Shown here piece after piece: positions 5,416 to 13,228 of a stretch of DNA of 13,302 nucleotides; position 1 is the first letter of the stretch; every line of letters begins with the position of its first letter. The DNA comes from CAZYXO01 sp964651315 (GTDB taxonomy: Bacteria; Bacillota_I; Bacilli_A; RF39; UBA660). The notes under the pieces are model-generated. The model made no database searches and was not told the origin of the DNA. It saw only the letters and a program-made list of their open reading frames with translations. The stretch is taken from positions 1-13,302 of the forward strand of contig CAZYXO010000029.1 in assembly GCA_964651315.1 (NCBI GenBank), given 5' to 3'. Made by a program: the position numbers and the translations under genes.

Positions 5416-7622
5416 ATTTTCTTTTTTCTTATTAAATCTATTTCATTTTCTTCATTTATAGTATAATCTAAATCAACCATTTTTAATATTCTATAATATT
5501 CTTTAACTAATTTAAAATAAACATCTATGGCTTCAAAAAATTCATCTATATCTATAGTAAAAAGATATTCTTTTTTTATTGCAGTTTCTACCATTAACTT
5601 CTTAGTATTAATATTATCAAATTCAAGTTCAAGCATTATATATTCTATTTTTTTGAATAAACTTTTTTTATTAATAATACTTAAATATTTATCTACTAAT
5701 ATACCTAAACAAAAATTCTGAATAGTAAGATTAGGTATGTGTGTCCTATAACGAGTATTTCCGTCTTTAATATCTATAATAAATCCCTTCTCTTCAAGGA
5801 TTGATCTACAATGGTCATTATTTTTTAAATAAGATATATTATCACAAACACAAATATAATCTGATAAATAAAACAATTTATGAAATAATAAATTATTAAT
5901 ATCTATTGTTTCACCAATTGCTATATCGTATTTACACAGATCAATTAACCGCATACCAGGTTCAGAATGACTAATTATTTTACCTTTTTTTATTTCCTTG
6001 GATGTTTTTAATATTAAATTAAATCTATCACTATGGCTAATTTTTATAATTGAAGATGCTTCAGTAGATGCAAATAAAGTATCATAGACATTAAATTCTA
6101 ATGCTGCAATCGCTTCTTTATTTTCTAAATCTTCATTATGCTTTTCTAAATAAAATTTCATTAAATTAATTGCTGGCATAGTTTTTGTTTCTGAATTTAC
6201 CAATACATTTTTTTGTACTCTAAATATATTTTGATAATAAGAAACATAACTTGCTAATTTTATTAAATTTAATATATTAATTTCTTGATTTAAAGTATAG
6301 ACAATTTTATCTTTTATATTATTTTTATCTTCAAAATTTGCTTGTAATACCTCATTTGCATCTCTAATTATTAAATCTTTAAATTTTAAATAATCATTTT
6401 CATCATTAGAATAAAATCGATATATTTTTACATATAACTCAAAATTAATTAAATCGTTATTTAAAGCATTTCTTAAATATTCACTATTTTCAATTAATGA
6501 TTTTACTTCTAAAAATTGTTTTAGACATTTATCTTTATTTATAATTTCATTATCAGAAAAACTTTTAAATTTTATTTGTTCAATTCTCGATTTTAATGTA
6601 TTTATCTGACTTCCATATAAAGCAGGTATTCCATATTTTTCCATATAAGTATTAAATTCTTTTATAACTACTTCTAATTCAATTTTATTTAATTTAACAG
6701 CAATTGCTTGATCTAAAAAATAATTATAACGATATTCATCAATTAATTTTAATATTTTTATATCATTAATAAACTTTGTAATATTTATATCATTATTTTG
6801 ATTATAAATATATTCTTTATATTCATATTCTGTCTTAAACTTTGTATAACCATTTATTAACGCAAATAAATTTTGTAAAGTATTTATATTATTTATATCT
6901 TCAAAAGCAATTATTAAATTTATTTTATTTTTTAAATCTTGTTTTTTACTAGTTACACAATTATTTAAAAATGTAAATATATCACTTAATATAAAGTCTT
7001 TAAATAATTCAATATTACTAATTATTTCATTTTGATATATTTTTTCATTTAATTTATTTTCCACATAATAATATTTATATACTTCATATTTTGTTTTATT
7101 ATATAATTCTTTTATTTTAATATTATCATTTATTAATTCTTCATTATTAATATAAGTTAATATTTTATCTAATTCTTCTTTTGTTTCTTTAAGTGATTTA
7201 TTTTTTATATTATTTAATAATTCATTTAATGTTTTATTAATAATTTCTATAAAATATTTTATTAATTCGCTATTACCTATTTCATGCATATAGTTATCTA
7301 ATTTTGTTCTTAAATTAACTGTTCTAAATATTATATTAGTTTTTAATTCATAATTTTGATTTATAGCATTTAAAGATGATATTTCACTTACCCAACGATA
7401 TTTTAATTCTTCTAATTCCTTTTTATAAAGATTATACATATTTTCATTTATTAAGTTTATTTTATATTTATCTAAATCATTTAATAAGTTATTAATATCA
7501 TTTAAAATAATATCACCACGATTTTTTACTTTTTTTAAAATATTTTCTAAATTTTGTTTTTCATATTCTTCATTTTTATTATTTTTTTGGAATTTATTTT
7601 TTAAAACAGAAAACAGTCCCAT
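5412..7622 (-). CDS. Unrecognised 736-aa helical, Asn/Ile/Lys-rich protein
   Basis: I do not recognise the family. There is no signal peptide and no membrane segment. It starts MGLFSVLKNKFQKNNK, a short amphipathic basic stretch that might touch the membrane. About 20-380 is a long run of charged helices with coiled-coil character, rich in Asn, Ile, Lys and Glu. Beyond about 450 the composition becomes more mixed: TMPAINLMKFYLEKH (481-495), ALEFNVYDTLFASTEASSI (507-525), SHSEPGMRLIDLC (551-563), and a cysteine/histidine group C591-x-C593 with H604-C605 and C638. That change hints at a globular C-terminal domain. It has its own good promoter and an unusual SD GGGGG (7635-7631), 8 nt from the ATG. 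It lies between the ATPase gene and serS. A structural or scaffold protein is possible, but no function can be claimed. Confidence 0.85.
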   Translation of the reverse strand: MGLFSVLKNKFQKNNKNEEYEKQNLENILKKVKNRGDIILNDINNLLNDLDKYKINLINENMYNLYKKELEELKYRWVSEISSLNAINQNYELKTNIIFRTVNLRTKLDNYMHEIGNSELIKYFIEIINKTLNELLNNIKNKSLKETKEELDKILTYINNEELINDNIKIKELYNKTKYEVYKYYYVENKLNEKIYQNEIISNIELFKDFILSDIFTFLNNCVTSKKQDLKNKINLIIAFEDINNINTLQNLFALINGYTKFKTEYEYKEYIYNQNNDINITKFINDIKILKLIDEYRYNYFLDQAIAVKLNKIELEVVIKEFNTYMEKYGIPALYGSQINTLKSRIEQIKFKSFSDNEIINKDKCLKQFLEVKSLIENSEYLRNALNNDLINFELYVKIYRFYSNDENDYLKFKDLIIRDANEVLQANFEDKNNIKDKIVYTLNQEINILNLIKLASYVSYYQNIFRVQKNVLVNSETKTMPAINLMKFYLEKHNEDLENKEAIAALEFNVYDTLFASTEASSIIKISHSDRFNLILKTSKEIKKGKIISHSEPGMRLIDLCKYDIAIGETIDINNLLFHKLFYLSDYICVCDNISYLKNNDHCRSILEEKGFIIDIKDGNTRYRTHIPNLTIQNFCLGILVDKYLSIINKKSLFKKIEYIMLELEFDNINTKKLMVETAIKKEYLFTIDIDEFFEAIDVYFKLVKEYYRILKMVDLDYTINEENEIDLIRKKKI

Positions 7623-7645
7623 AGGTTATTCCCCCAGTAAAATTT

Positions 7646-7674
7646 ATTATAAAGTATAAGTAATTTTAATTCAA
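7646..7674 (-). promoter_or_regulatory. Promoter of the 736-aa gene
   Basis: TTGAAT (7674-7669), a 17-bp spacer and a perfect TATAAT (7651-7646) on the minus strand. The start would be near 7639, about 17 nt before the ATG. It follows directly on the ATPase terminator, so the two genes look like separate units. Confidence 0.75.
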
Positions 7675-7677
7675 GAA

Positions 7678-7703
7678 AAAAACAAATTTTAATATTTGTT
7701 TTT
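7678..7703 (-). terminator. Terminator of the AAA/DUF4143 ATPase gene
   Basis: On the minus strand, AAAAACAAAT (7703-7694) pairs with ATTTGTTTTT (7687-7678) over 10 bp with a 6-nt loop. The T-run continues past the stem into TTCTTG. The stem has a single G-C pair, so strength is uncertain. It begins a few bases after the ATPase stop codon. Confidence 0.55.
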
Positions 7704-7709
7704 AAGTGT

Positions 7710-9026
7710 TTATATTTCTAAGTTATCTTTATTAATACAGAATAATGCATACAAGGGAATTCCCCAAATTGAATTATTAAATCCAAAATTTTTGCTTGAA
7801 ACTCTTATTGCAAATTTTGGTTTATATTCTTTAATATAGTTGTTAAGACTTTTGGATTTAGTATGAATACTACTTTTTACTTCTAAAGGAATTATTAAGC
7901 CTTTAGAAGTTTGCAAAATAAAATCTACTTCACTTGAATAATCATTTTTCCAATAATTTAAATTTAAAGAGTTATATAATAGAGATGATGCTACATAATT
8001 TTCAGTAATCATTCCTATCATTAATTCATTTCCTACTTCTTGATTTTTTATTAAATAAAAAGGAAATTCTGACAATTTAACTAATAAACCAACATCATTC
8101 ATGTAAAGTTTAAAAGAATCTAGTTCTTCATACATTTTAAGTGGAACGCCAATATTTGTTTTGTAGCACTTATTAACAATTCCTGAATTAACTAACCAAT
8201 CAATAGAGTAACCAAAAATGCTACTTGATCCACCTTTTCTAATTAATTTATATTGAAATTTTTTATTATCTTTAGCAAGTTGATTGGGAACAGATAGAAA
8301 TGTTGCAATAATTTTATTTGCTTCTGCAGGTGATGCGTAATTCGTTACATCATTTTTATAAGATTCGATTATCTTTGTTTGAATATCTACTACACTAATT
8401 AACGAATTATTATTAACATAGTCTTGAACAACTTCAGGCATTCCTCCCACAATTAAATAGTCATTGTATAATTGTAATGCTTTTTCGTGTAACACATTTT
8501 CCATTTTTGTTTTAGTTTCATAACATTTTTTTATTTCATTTTTTAACATATCATTATTTGTTGCAATTAAGAATTCTTCAAAATCCATAGGATAAACATT
8601 AATAATATCTACTTTCCCAACAGGAAATGAGTATCCTTGTCTATTAATATGCACACCAAGTAAACTTCCTGCACCTATAACATTATATTCAGGCTCATTT
8701 TCACAAAAATATTTCAATGATGTAATTGCTCTAGGATTTTTTTGAATTTCATCGAAAAAAATTAAAGTATTTTCTTTATCAATAACTTGATTATATATGA
8801 TTTCCATTTCTTTAATAATATATTTAGGTTCGATACTTGTATTAATAATCTTATTTACTTCCTGATTAGATTCAAAATTTACATAAATAATATTAGAAAA
8901 GTAAGTTTTTCCAAACTCTTTTATTAAATAAGTTTTTCCAACTTGTCTTGCACCATAAACTAATAATGGTTTACGATTTTTATTATTTTTCCATTCTATT
9001 AAAGTATTCATTAGTTTTCTTTGCAC
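7710..9026 (-). CDS. AAA (AAA_14) ATPase with DUF4143 domain
   Basis: Residues are counted from the ATG at 9038 (442 aa). Walker A is GARQVGKT (29-36), Walker B LIFFDE (92-97), and GAGSLLGV (122-129) is the sensor-like strand. FPVGKVDIINVYPMDFEEFL (138-157) is the hallmark of this family. The C-terminal half is DUF4143, ending in a PD-(D/E)xK-like fold: E346 (TENYVAS), SEVDF (E370, D372) and PLEVKSS (E387, K389). These ATPases are widespread, often in many copies, and their role is unsettled. The predicted -10 (9048-9043) puts transcription start at about 9036, inside the ATG at 9038, so I favour GTG 9026 (438 aa). It follows GGTGAT by 4 nt and gives the usual short start before RKLMNTLIEWKNN. 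Confidence 0.93.
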   Translation of the reverse strand: MQRKLMNTLIEWKNNKNRKPLLVYGARQVGKTYLIKEFGKTYFSNIIYVNFESNQEVNKIINTSIEPKYIIKEMEIIYNQVIDKENTLIFFDEIQKNPRAITSLKYFCENEPEYNVIGAGSLLGVHINRQGYSFPVGKVDIINVYPMDFEEFLIATNNDMLKNEIKKCYETKTKMENVLHEKALQLYNDYLIVGGMPEVVQDYVNNNSLISVVDIQTKIIESYKNDVTNYASPAEANKIIATFLSVPNQLAKDNKKFQYKLIRKGGSSSIFGYSIDWLVNSGIVNKCYKTNIGVPLKMYEELDSFKLYMNDVGLLVKLSEFPFYLIKNQEVGNELMIGMITENYVASSLLYNSLNLNYWKNDYSSEVDFILQTSKGLIIPLEVKSSIHTKSKSLNNYIKEYKPKFAIRVSSKNFGFNNSIWGIPLYALFCINKDNLEI

Positions 9027-9042
9027 TTTTATCACCATCTAA

Positions 9043-9071
9043 AATATACACTATAACTCCAAAAAAGTCAA
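9043..9071 (-). promoter_or_regulatory. Promoter of the ATPase gene, overlapping an inverted repeat
   Basis: TTGACT (9071-9066), a 17-bp spacer and TATATT (9048-9043) on the minus strand form a near-consensus promoter. The -35 and most of the spacer are the second arm of the long inverted repeat at 9051-9099. Predicted start about 9036, giving a leader of only about 10 nt before the GTG at 9026. Confidence 0.65.
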
Positions 9072-9099
9072 TAAATTTATGACTTTTTTTGAGTTATAG
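9051..9099. repeat. 20-bp inverted repeat between sufU and the ATPase gene
   Basis: CTATAACTC-C-AAAAAAGTCA (9051-9070) and TGACTTTTTT-T-GAGTTATAG (9080-9099) are inverted copies with one mismatch and a 9-nt spacer. Read on the minus strand it starts 12 nt after the sufU stop, and its inner part with a T-run inside the stem could end the suf transcript. It also embeds the -35 of the ATPase promoter and puts GAGTTATAG within the -35/-10 spacer, an ideal place for an autorepressor. Terminator, operator and remnant of an insertion are all possible; the symmetry is certain and the role is not. Confidence 0.6.
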
Positions 9100-9110
9100 C
9101 ATAAAATAAA

Positions 9111-9536
9111 TTATTTTTCATAATTTTTTATTACTTTTAAAATTCCTTTGTATGGTAATATTGCACATGTTTTACGATTATTTTGCTTATATATTTCACT
9201 AAAACAATTAGCATCTTTTAAAATATTTTCATCATATTCTTTTTCCTCAATCATATTTTCAAAATTATTAATAAAAATATTTGCTTCATTAATTGTTTTA
9301 CCAATTAAATTATTAATCATAATTGAAGTTGAAGCAGTAGATATTGCACATGCTTCACCCGTAAAATGAATATCTTTTATAACATTATCTTTTATGGAAA
9401 CAAATATATCTAAATTATCAATACATGATTCATTATTAGTATTAACTTTAATATAATTTTCGACATTAAGATCATCTTTGTTAGTTGGATTCAAATAATT
9501 ATCCATTATAATTGCTTTTCTTGTTTCATTATCCAT
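9111..9536 (-). CDS. sufU: SufU, zinc-dependent sulfur relay protein
   Basis: This 141-residue protein has the IscU/NifU N-terminal fold and is of normal SufU length. The zinc and sulfur-accepting residues are present: C38 and D40 (ESCIDN, replacing the usual CGD), C63 (GEACAISTASTS) and C124 (RKTCAILPYKG). An extra cysteine at 111 is not a standard ligand. The early IMDNYLNPTNK (10-20) matches the IMDHYKNPRNKG pattern of Firmicute SufU. In Gram-positives SufU takes persulfide sulfur from SufS and passes it to the SufBCD scaffold. The ATG at 9536 lies one base after the sufS stop, so translation is probably coupled; only a weak SD (GAAAG) is seen. The gene is followed by the 20-bp inverted repeat rather than by sufB. 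Confidence 0.93.
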   Translation of the reverse strand: MDNETRKAIIMDNYLNPTNKDDLNVENYIKVNTNNESCIDNLDIFVSIKDNVIKDIHFTGEACAISTASTSIMINNLIGKTINEANIFINNFENMIEEKEYDENILKDANCFSEIYKQNNRKTCAILPYKGILKVIKNYEK

Positions 9537-9537
9537 T

Positions 9538-10734
9538 TTATATCATTTCTTTCAATATTTTTTCTTTATCTTTTAGTAAATCGACTATTGCATCTATTTC
9601 TTCAATTGTATTATAAAAATATAAACTAATTCTTACAGTATTTGTGATGCCAATATTGTTTTTTAACATTTTAGCACAATGATTACCTGCTCTTACACAT
9701 ACATTATATTTATTTAAGTAATATGCAACATCTTGACTAAATATATCTTCTACAGAAATAGTTACTATGCCACTATCACTTTCTAAATTAATAATATCAA
9801 TATAAGGTATTTTAATTAATTTATCTATTAACTGAATTCTTAAATTCCTTTCATATTCACTTATTTTATCCATACCAATGTTGTTTAAATATTTAATGCT
9901 TTCAGAAAATCCGATAACTCCAGCAATATTTGGAGTTCCTGCTTCTAATCTATGTGGTAATCCTTTTAACTGTGTTTCGCCATCAGGTGAAAAATTCTCA
10001 TTCATACCACCACCTAAATTAATCGGTTCTAGGTTTTCTAATAATTCTTTTTTACCATATAATACTCCTACTCCCGTAGGTCCACACATTTTATGAGCAG
10101 AAAAAGCTAAAAAATCCATATCTAAATCTTCTACATCAGTTTTAATATGTGCTACACTTTGAGCACCATCAACTACAACAAAAATATTATTTTCATGAGC
10201 AATTTTACAAATATCTTTAATCGGTCTTTTATCTCCGATGACATTTGTAATATGAGCAAGCGATATAACTTTAGTTTTAGGTGTGATAGATGCAATTACA
10301 TTATCAAGTGTTACGTAATTAAATTCATCTAAAGGAATAAACTTTATCACAATTCCTAAATTTTTTTGTAAACGATACCATGGTAAAACATTTGATGCAT
10401 GTTCACTTGTTGTAATTAATACTTCATCACCTGCTTCTAAATAATTATTAAAGAAACCTTCAACTATCATATTTAAAGATTCAGTTGCCCCACTAGTAAA
10501 TATTATTTCTTCAACACTTTTAGCATTAATAAAATCTTTTACAAGTTCTCTTGTTTTCTCATAAGCAACATCTACTTTATAAGAAATATCATAATCTCCT
10601 CTATGAGCATTAGCACTATATTTTTCATAATATTCGGTCATTTTATCAATTACACATTTTGGTTTAAAACTAGTTGCAGCATTATCTAAATAAATTATAT
10701 CTTCTTTTAACATTGGAAAATCATTTCGATTCAT
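9538..10734 (-). CDS. sufS: SufS, group II cysteine desulfurase
   Basis: This PLP enzyme converts cysteine to alanine and a protein-bound persulfide for Fe-S cluster assembly. Numbered from an upstream GTG (401 aa), it shows YLDNAATSFKP (18-28), SEH with H115 stacking on PLP, VVDGAQS with D192, AFSAHK with the PLP lysine K218 followed by GPTGVGVLYGK, and the catalytic C356 in RAGNHCAK, which has the RxGxHC form of SufS. The upstream GTG at 10743 is part of the SD AGGGGGTGA, which pairs with the 16S 3' end with one G-U. The real start is therefore ATG 10734 (398 aa), 6 nt beyond it. The start overlaps the end of sufD by 14 bp, so sufD and sufS are translationally coupled. Confidence 0.97.
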   Translation of the reverse strand: MNRNDFPMLKEDIIYLDNAATSFKPKCVIDKMTEYYEKYSANAHRGDYDISYKVDVAYEKTRELVKDFINAKSVEEIIFTSGATESLNMIVEGFFNNYLEAGDEVLITTSEHASNVLPWYRLQKNLGIVIKFIPLDEFNYVTLDNVIASITPKTKVISLAHITNVIGDKRPIKDICKIAHENNIFVVVDGAQSVAHIKTDVEDLDMDFLAFSAHKMCGPTGVGVLYGKKELLENLEPINLGGGMNENFSPDGETQLKGLPHRLEAGTPNIAGVIGFSESIKYLNNIGMDKISEYERNLRIQLIDKLIKIPYIDIINLESDSGIVTISVEDIFSQDVAYYLNKYNVCVRAGNHCAKMLKNNIGITNTVRISLYFYNTIEEIDAIVDLLKDKEKILKEMI

Positions 10735-11338
10735 TATTTTCACCCCCTATAAAGTCATCAGCAAATATATTTTGTAAAAAAGATTTTTTTATCATACTTA
10801 TTGCTTCTAATTCACTAATATTTCTACTTGCTAAATAAAACAAATAATCTTTATCAATAGATGATATAGTACAAGCATGATTTGCAATTACTTCTTTAGT
10901 ATCAATATTCATTATTGGCAATATTTCAATTTTCTTATCATTTAAAATTAAACCTTTAATGTTTTCATTCATAACATTATCTTTTGTATTTTCTAAAACA
11001 TTTAAAATTACTTCAGTCTTATTATCACCATTATTTTCTGTTACTATACGAATATTTATATTTGTTTTATTATTATTTCCTTTAATATTATTTATAACTT
11101 TTATTTTCGTATTATCTTTTATAACACAAGACATATTTATATTACATATACTATTATTACTTTGATTAATTATTATTTCTCGATTATTTTCTAAATTAAT
11201 TAATGAATTTAAATTAACTATTACATTATCTAAAATATTTAATTCTAAATAAGTATTTATATTTTTAACTTCAGTTATATTTGTATTTTCTTTAATTTCT
11301 AATATTACTTTTTTACTATCTATACATATACTATTCAT
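10721..11338 (-). CDS. sufD: Short SufD-like Fe-S scaffold protein
   Basis: Residues are numbered from the GTG at 11353 (210 aa). The C-terminal part is clearly SufB/SufD: ILPIMNIDTKEVIANHACTI (144-163), SIDKDYLFYLASRNIS (165-180) and the EAISMIKKSFL helix (183-193). H159 appears to align with the conserved cluster-site His of SufD; C161 stands where Ser or Ala is common. Before this are short alternating strands rich in Asn and Ile, consistent with a reduced beta-helix. Bacillus SufD has over 400 residues, so the N-terminal half is missing. No upstream fragment exists, because sufC ends 8-23 nt before, so this is not a recent frameshift. ATG 11338 (205 aa) is my preferred start; GTG 11353 is possible, and neither has a strong SD. 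Confidence 0.88.
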   Translation of the reverse strand: MNSICIDSKKVILEIKENTNITEVKNINTYLELNILDNVIVNLNSLINLENNREIIINQSNNSICNINMSCVIKDNTKIKVINNIKGNNNKTNINIRIVTENNGDNKTEVILNVLENTKDNVMNENIKGLILNDKKIEILPIMNIDTKEVIANHACTISSIDKDYLFYLASRNISELEAISMIKKSFLQNIFADDFIGGENNESK

Positions 11339-11361
11339 GTTTTTAATTCTCACTTACTTTA

Positions 11362-12090
11362 TTAGTCTAGTTTTGTAAAACCTTTTTCTTCAATTATAGA
11401 AGAAAGAGATTTATCACCAGTTTTAATTATTTTACCATTATCAAGTACATGGATATAACTTGGTTCTAAGTATTCAAGTATATTTTTATGATGAGTTATT
11501 ATTAAAATACTAGGTTTAAACATTTCATAATATTCTTTTAAAGAATTTGCAACTATTTTTAATGCATCAACATCAAGACCTGAATCTATTTCATCTAAAA
11601 TAATAAATGAAGGTTCTAACATCCATAAATGTAATAATTCATTTTTCTTTTTTTCTCCACCACTCATATTATAATTAATATCACGATGAATAAAACTTTT
11701 TGGTAAATTTAATTTTTCACAAATACTTTCCATTTTTTGATTAAATTCAAATATTGATAATTTTTTTTCATTATTTAAATTCATACTTGTTCTTAATAAT
11801 TCTGCATTAGTTATTCCTTTTATTTCTATTGGATTTTGACTTATTAAAAATATTCCTAATTTACTTATTTCATATGTATTTAAGTTATTTATTTCAATAT
11901 CATTATATTTTATTATACCTTTATCTATATGATATAAATTATCTCTTAAAATAGTTTTACATATTGTACTTTTACCAGTTCCATTTTTACCCATTATGGC
12001 ATGTATTTCACTTTTTTTAATCGATAAAGATAAATTATCTAAAATAATTTTATTATCTACTCTAACTGTTAAATCATTTATTTCAAACAT
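11362..12090 (-). CDS. sufC: SufC, Fe-S assembly ABC-type ATPase
   Basis: This soluble ABC ATPase drives conformational change in the SufB/SufD scaffold. Numbered from a GTG at 12099, it has Walker A GKNGTGKST (37-45), the Q-loop Q88 in LISQNP, signature MSGGEKKK (145-152), Walker B FIILDE (165-170) running into the D-loop IDSGLDVDAL (171-180), and the H-loop H203 in ITHHKN. LDEIDSGLDVDAL and the SGGEKKKNELL run distinguish SufC from transporter ATPases. ATG 12090 (242 aa, MFEINDLTV) is the better start: GGTGG (12100-12096) lies 5 nt before it, and SufC proteins normally begin at this point. It is the first suf gene, as in Bacillus sufCDSUB. Confidence 0.96.
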   Translation of the reverse strand: MFEINDLTVRVDNKIILDNLSLSIKKSEIHAIMGKNGTGKSTICKTILRDNLYHIDKGIIKYNDIEINNLNTYEISKLGIFLISQNPIEIKGITNAELLRTSMNLNNEKKLSIFEFNQKMESICEKLNLPKSFIHRDINYNMSGGEKKKNELLHLWMLEPSFIILDEIDSGLDVDALKIVANSLKEYYEMFKPSILIITHHKNILEYLEPSYIHVLDNGKIIKTGDKSLSSIIEEKGFTKLD

Positions 12091-12107
12091 ATTAACCACC
12101 AGCCATT

Positions 12108-12116
12108 ATTTTACCA
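12108..12116 (-). promoter_or_regulatory. Possible extended -10 promoter for the suf operon
   Basis: TGG-TAAAAT (12116-12108) on the minus strand resembles an extended -10, but the -35 position (TTAATA or TAATAA) is poor. Start would be near 12101, leaving about 11 nt before ATG 12090 and putting the SD at the very 5' end. Readthrough from the antiporter gene, 63 nt upstream, is the alternative. Confidence 0.35.
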
Positions 12117-12153
12117 CAAAATTAACTGATTTATTAATTATTTTAAAATAATT

Positions 12154-13110
12154 TTATGTTAATAAAATTAAAATAAAGTAAGATGCATATAAAGATAACA
12201 ATAATATTCCTTCTTTTTTAGTTATTTTAGAATCTGTCATAGAAATAATATATAAAATAAGTGCACTACCAATTAAATATATAACATCAATATAATTAAA
12301 ACTAGTTGAAGTAACATTACCAAATATTAGTACTGTTAAACCAAGTACTGTACATATATTAAAAATATTACTTCCTAAAATATTACCAATTATTAAATCT
12401 GTTTCACCTTTTTTAGCAGATATTATCGTAATAATTATTTCTGGTAAACCTGTACCTAAAGATATTATTGTAAGTGCTATTAAACGTTCTGTCATACCAA
12501 AGAAATTTGCTAAATATACTGCACCATTTACTACTAAATTACTTCCCAAAATTATTGAAAGTAATGCAATAAAAGCAATAATTATACTTGTTCTTACTTT
12601 ATATTTTGGTTTTTCTTTTGTAGTTTTTTCTTTATTTTTAATTGCTCCACTAATTGTATAATACAGAAATATAGCAAAAAATATTAATATTGCTATAGCA
12701 TCTACTTTAGTTATTTGATTAACATGTGGTCCTGCAATAGTCATATCTAAAAATAATACTAACATAATGGTTGAAATTAACATTAAAAATGGTAAATCTT
12801 TTCTTAAAGTATCTTTTCTTATTACATATGGTGTTATTAATGTACCTAAAGGTAATATTAATAGTATATTTGAGATATTACTACCAAATACTTCTCCTAT
12901 AATAATATCACTATTACCAGATAATATTGATTTAATCGCAATTGCAAGTTCTGGTGTATTAGTTCCAAATCCAATAATAATTATACCAATTACTATTTTA
13001 GGAATATTTAAATTAATTGCGAGCGAACTTATGGCATCAACAAAATAATCTGCACCTTTAATCAGAAGGATAAAACCTATAATTAACAAAACTATTTGCC
13101 ATAATATCAT
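12154..13110 (-). CDS. Calcium/sodium antiporter, CaCA family (YrbG-like)
   Basis: This 318-residue integral membrane exchanger has about ten helices in two inverted halves, which is normal for the family. The two alpha repeats are clear. Repeat 1 has GFGTNTPEL (47-55, ion-binding E54) and GSNISN (76-81). Repeat 2 has SLGTGLPE (217-224, E224) and GNILGSNIFN (242-251). A charged cytoplasmic loop (about 157-173, KNKEKTTKEKPKYK) separates the halves. It probably exports Ca2+ in exchange for Na+, although ion specificity cannot be read from sequence. ATG 13110 follows SD GGGAAG (13121-13116) at 5 nt and a TTGTTT/TATAAT promoter. No strong terminator separates it from sufC, so the suf genes may receive readthrough. 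Confidence 0.95.
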   Translation of the reverse strand: MILWQIVLLIIGFILLIKGADYFVDAISSLAINLNIPKIVIGIIIIGFGTNTPELAIAIKSILSGNSDIIIGEVFGSNISNILLILPLGTLITPYVIRKDTLRKDLPFLMLISTIMLVLFLDMTIAGPHVNQITKVDAIAILIFFAIFLYYTISGAIKNKEKTTKEKPKYKVRTSIIIAFIALLSIILGSNLVVNGAVYLANFFGMTERLIALTIISLGTGLPEIIITIISAKKGETDLIIGNILGSNIFNICTVLGLTVLIFGNVTSTSFNYIDVIYLIGSALILYIISMTDSKITKKEGILLLSLYASYFILILLT

Positions 13111-13132
13111 ATAATCTTCCCACTTTATTTTA

Positions 13133-13160
13133 ATTATATAATAGAAATGAAATAAAACAA
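13133..13160 (-). promoter_or_regulatory. Promoter of the antiporter gene
   Basis: TTGTTT (13160-13155), a 16-bp spacer and a perfect TATAAT (13138-13133) on the minus strand. The predicted start is near 13126, about 16 nt before the ATG. Confidence 0.65.
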
Positions 13161-13188
13161 AGATAATTTTTTTATTATTTAAAAGAAA

Positions 13189-13228
13189 AAAAGAAAGAAT
13201 TTTTTAAATTAAATTAATTCTTTCTTTT
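13189..13228 (-). terminator. Terminator overlapping the end of the gltX-like gene
   Basis: AAAAGAAAGAATT (13189-13201) and AATTCTTTCTTTT (13216-13228) are perfect 13-bp inverted arms. The 14-nt loop carries the stop codon (13206-13204). Minus-strand transcription runs from the stem into further T's interrupted by one C. The upstream arm is coding sequence for the last residues. Only two G-C pairs make the stem weak, but symmetry and position support a terminator. Confidence 0.5.

Noticed and set aside
12136..12153. Perfect palindrome AATTATTTTAAAATAATT as a terminator between the antiporter and sufC
   Set aside because: It is entirely A/T with no loop of its own and no following T-run on the minus strand; most likely chance in AT-rich DNA.
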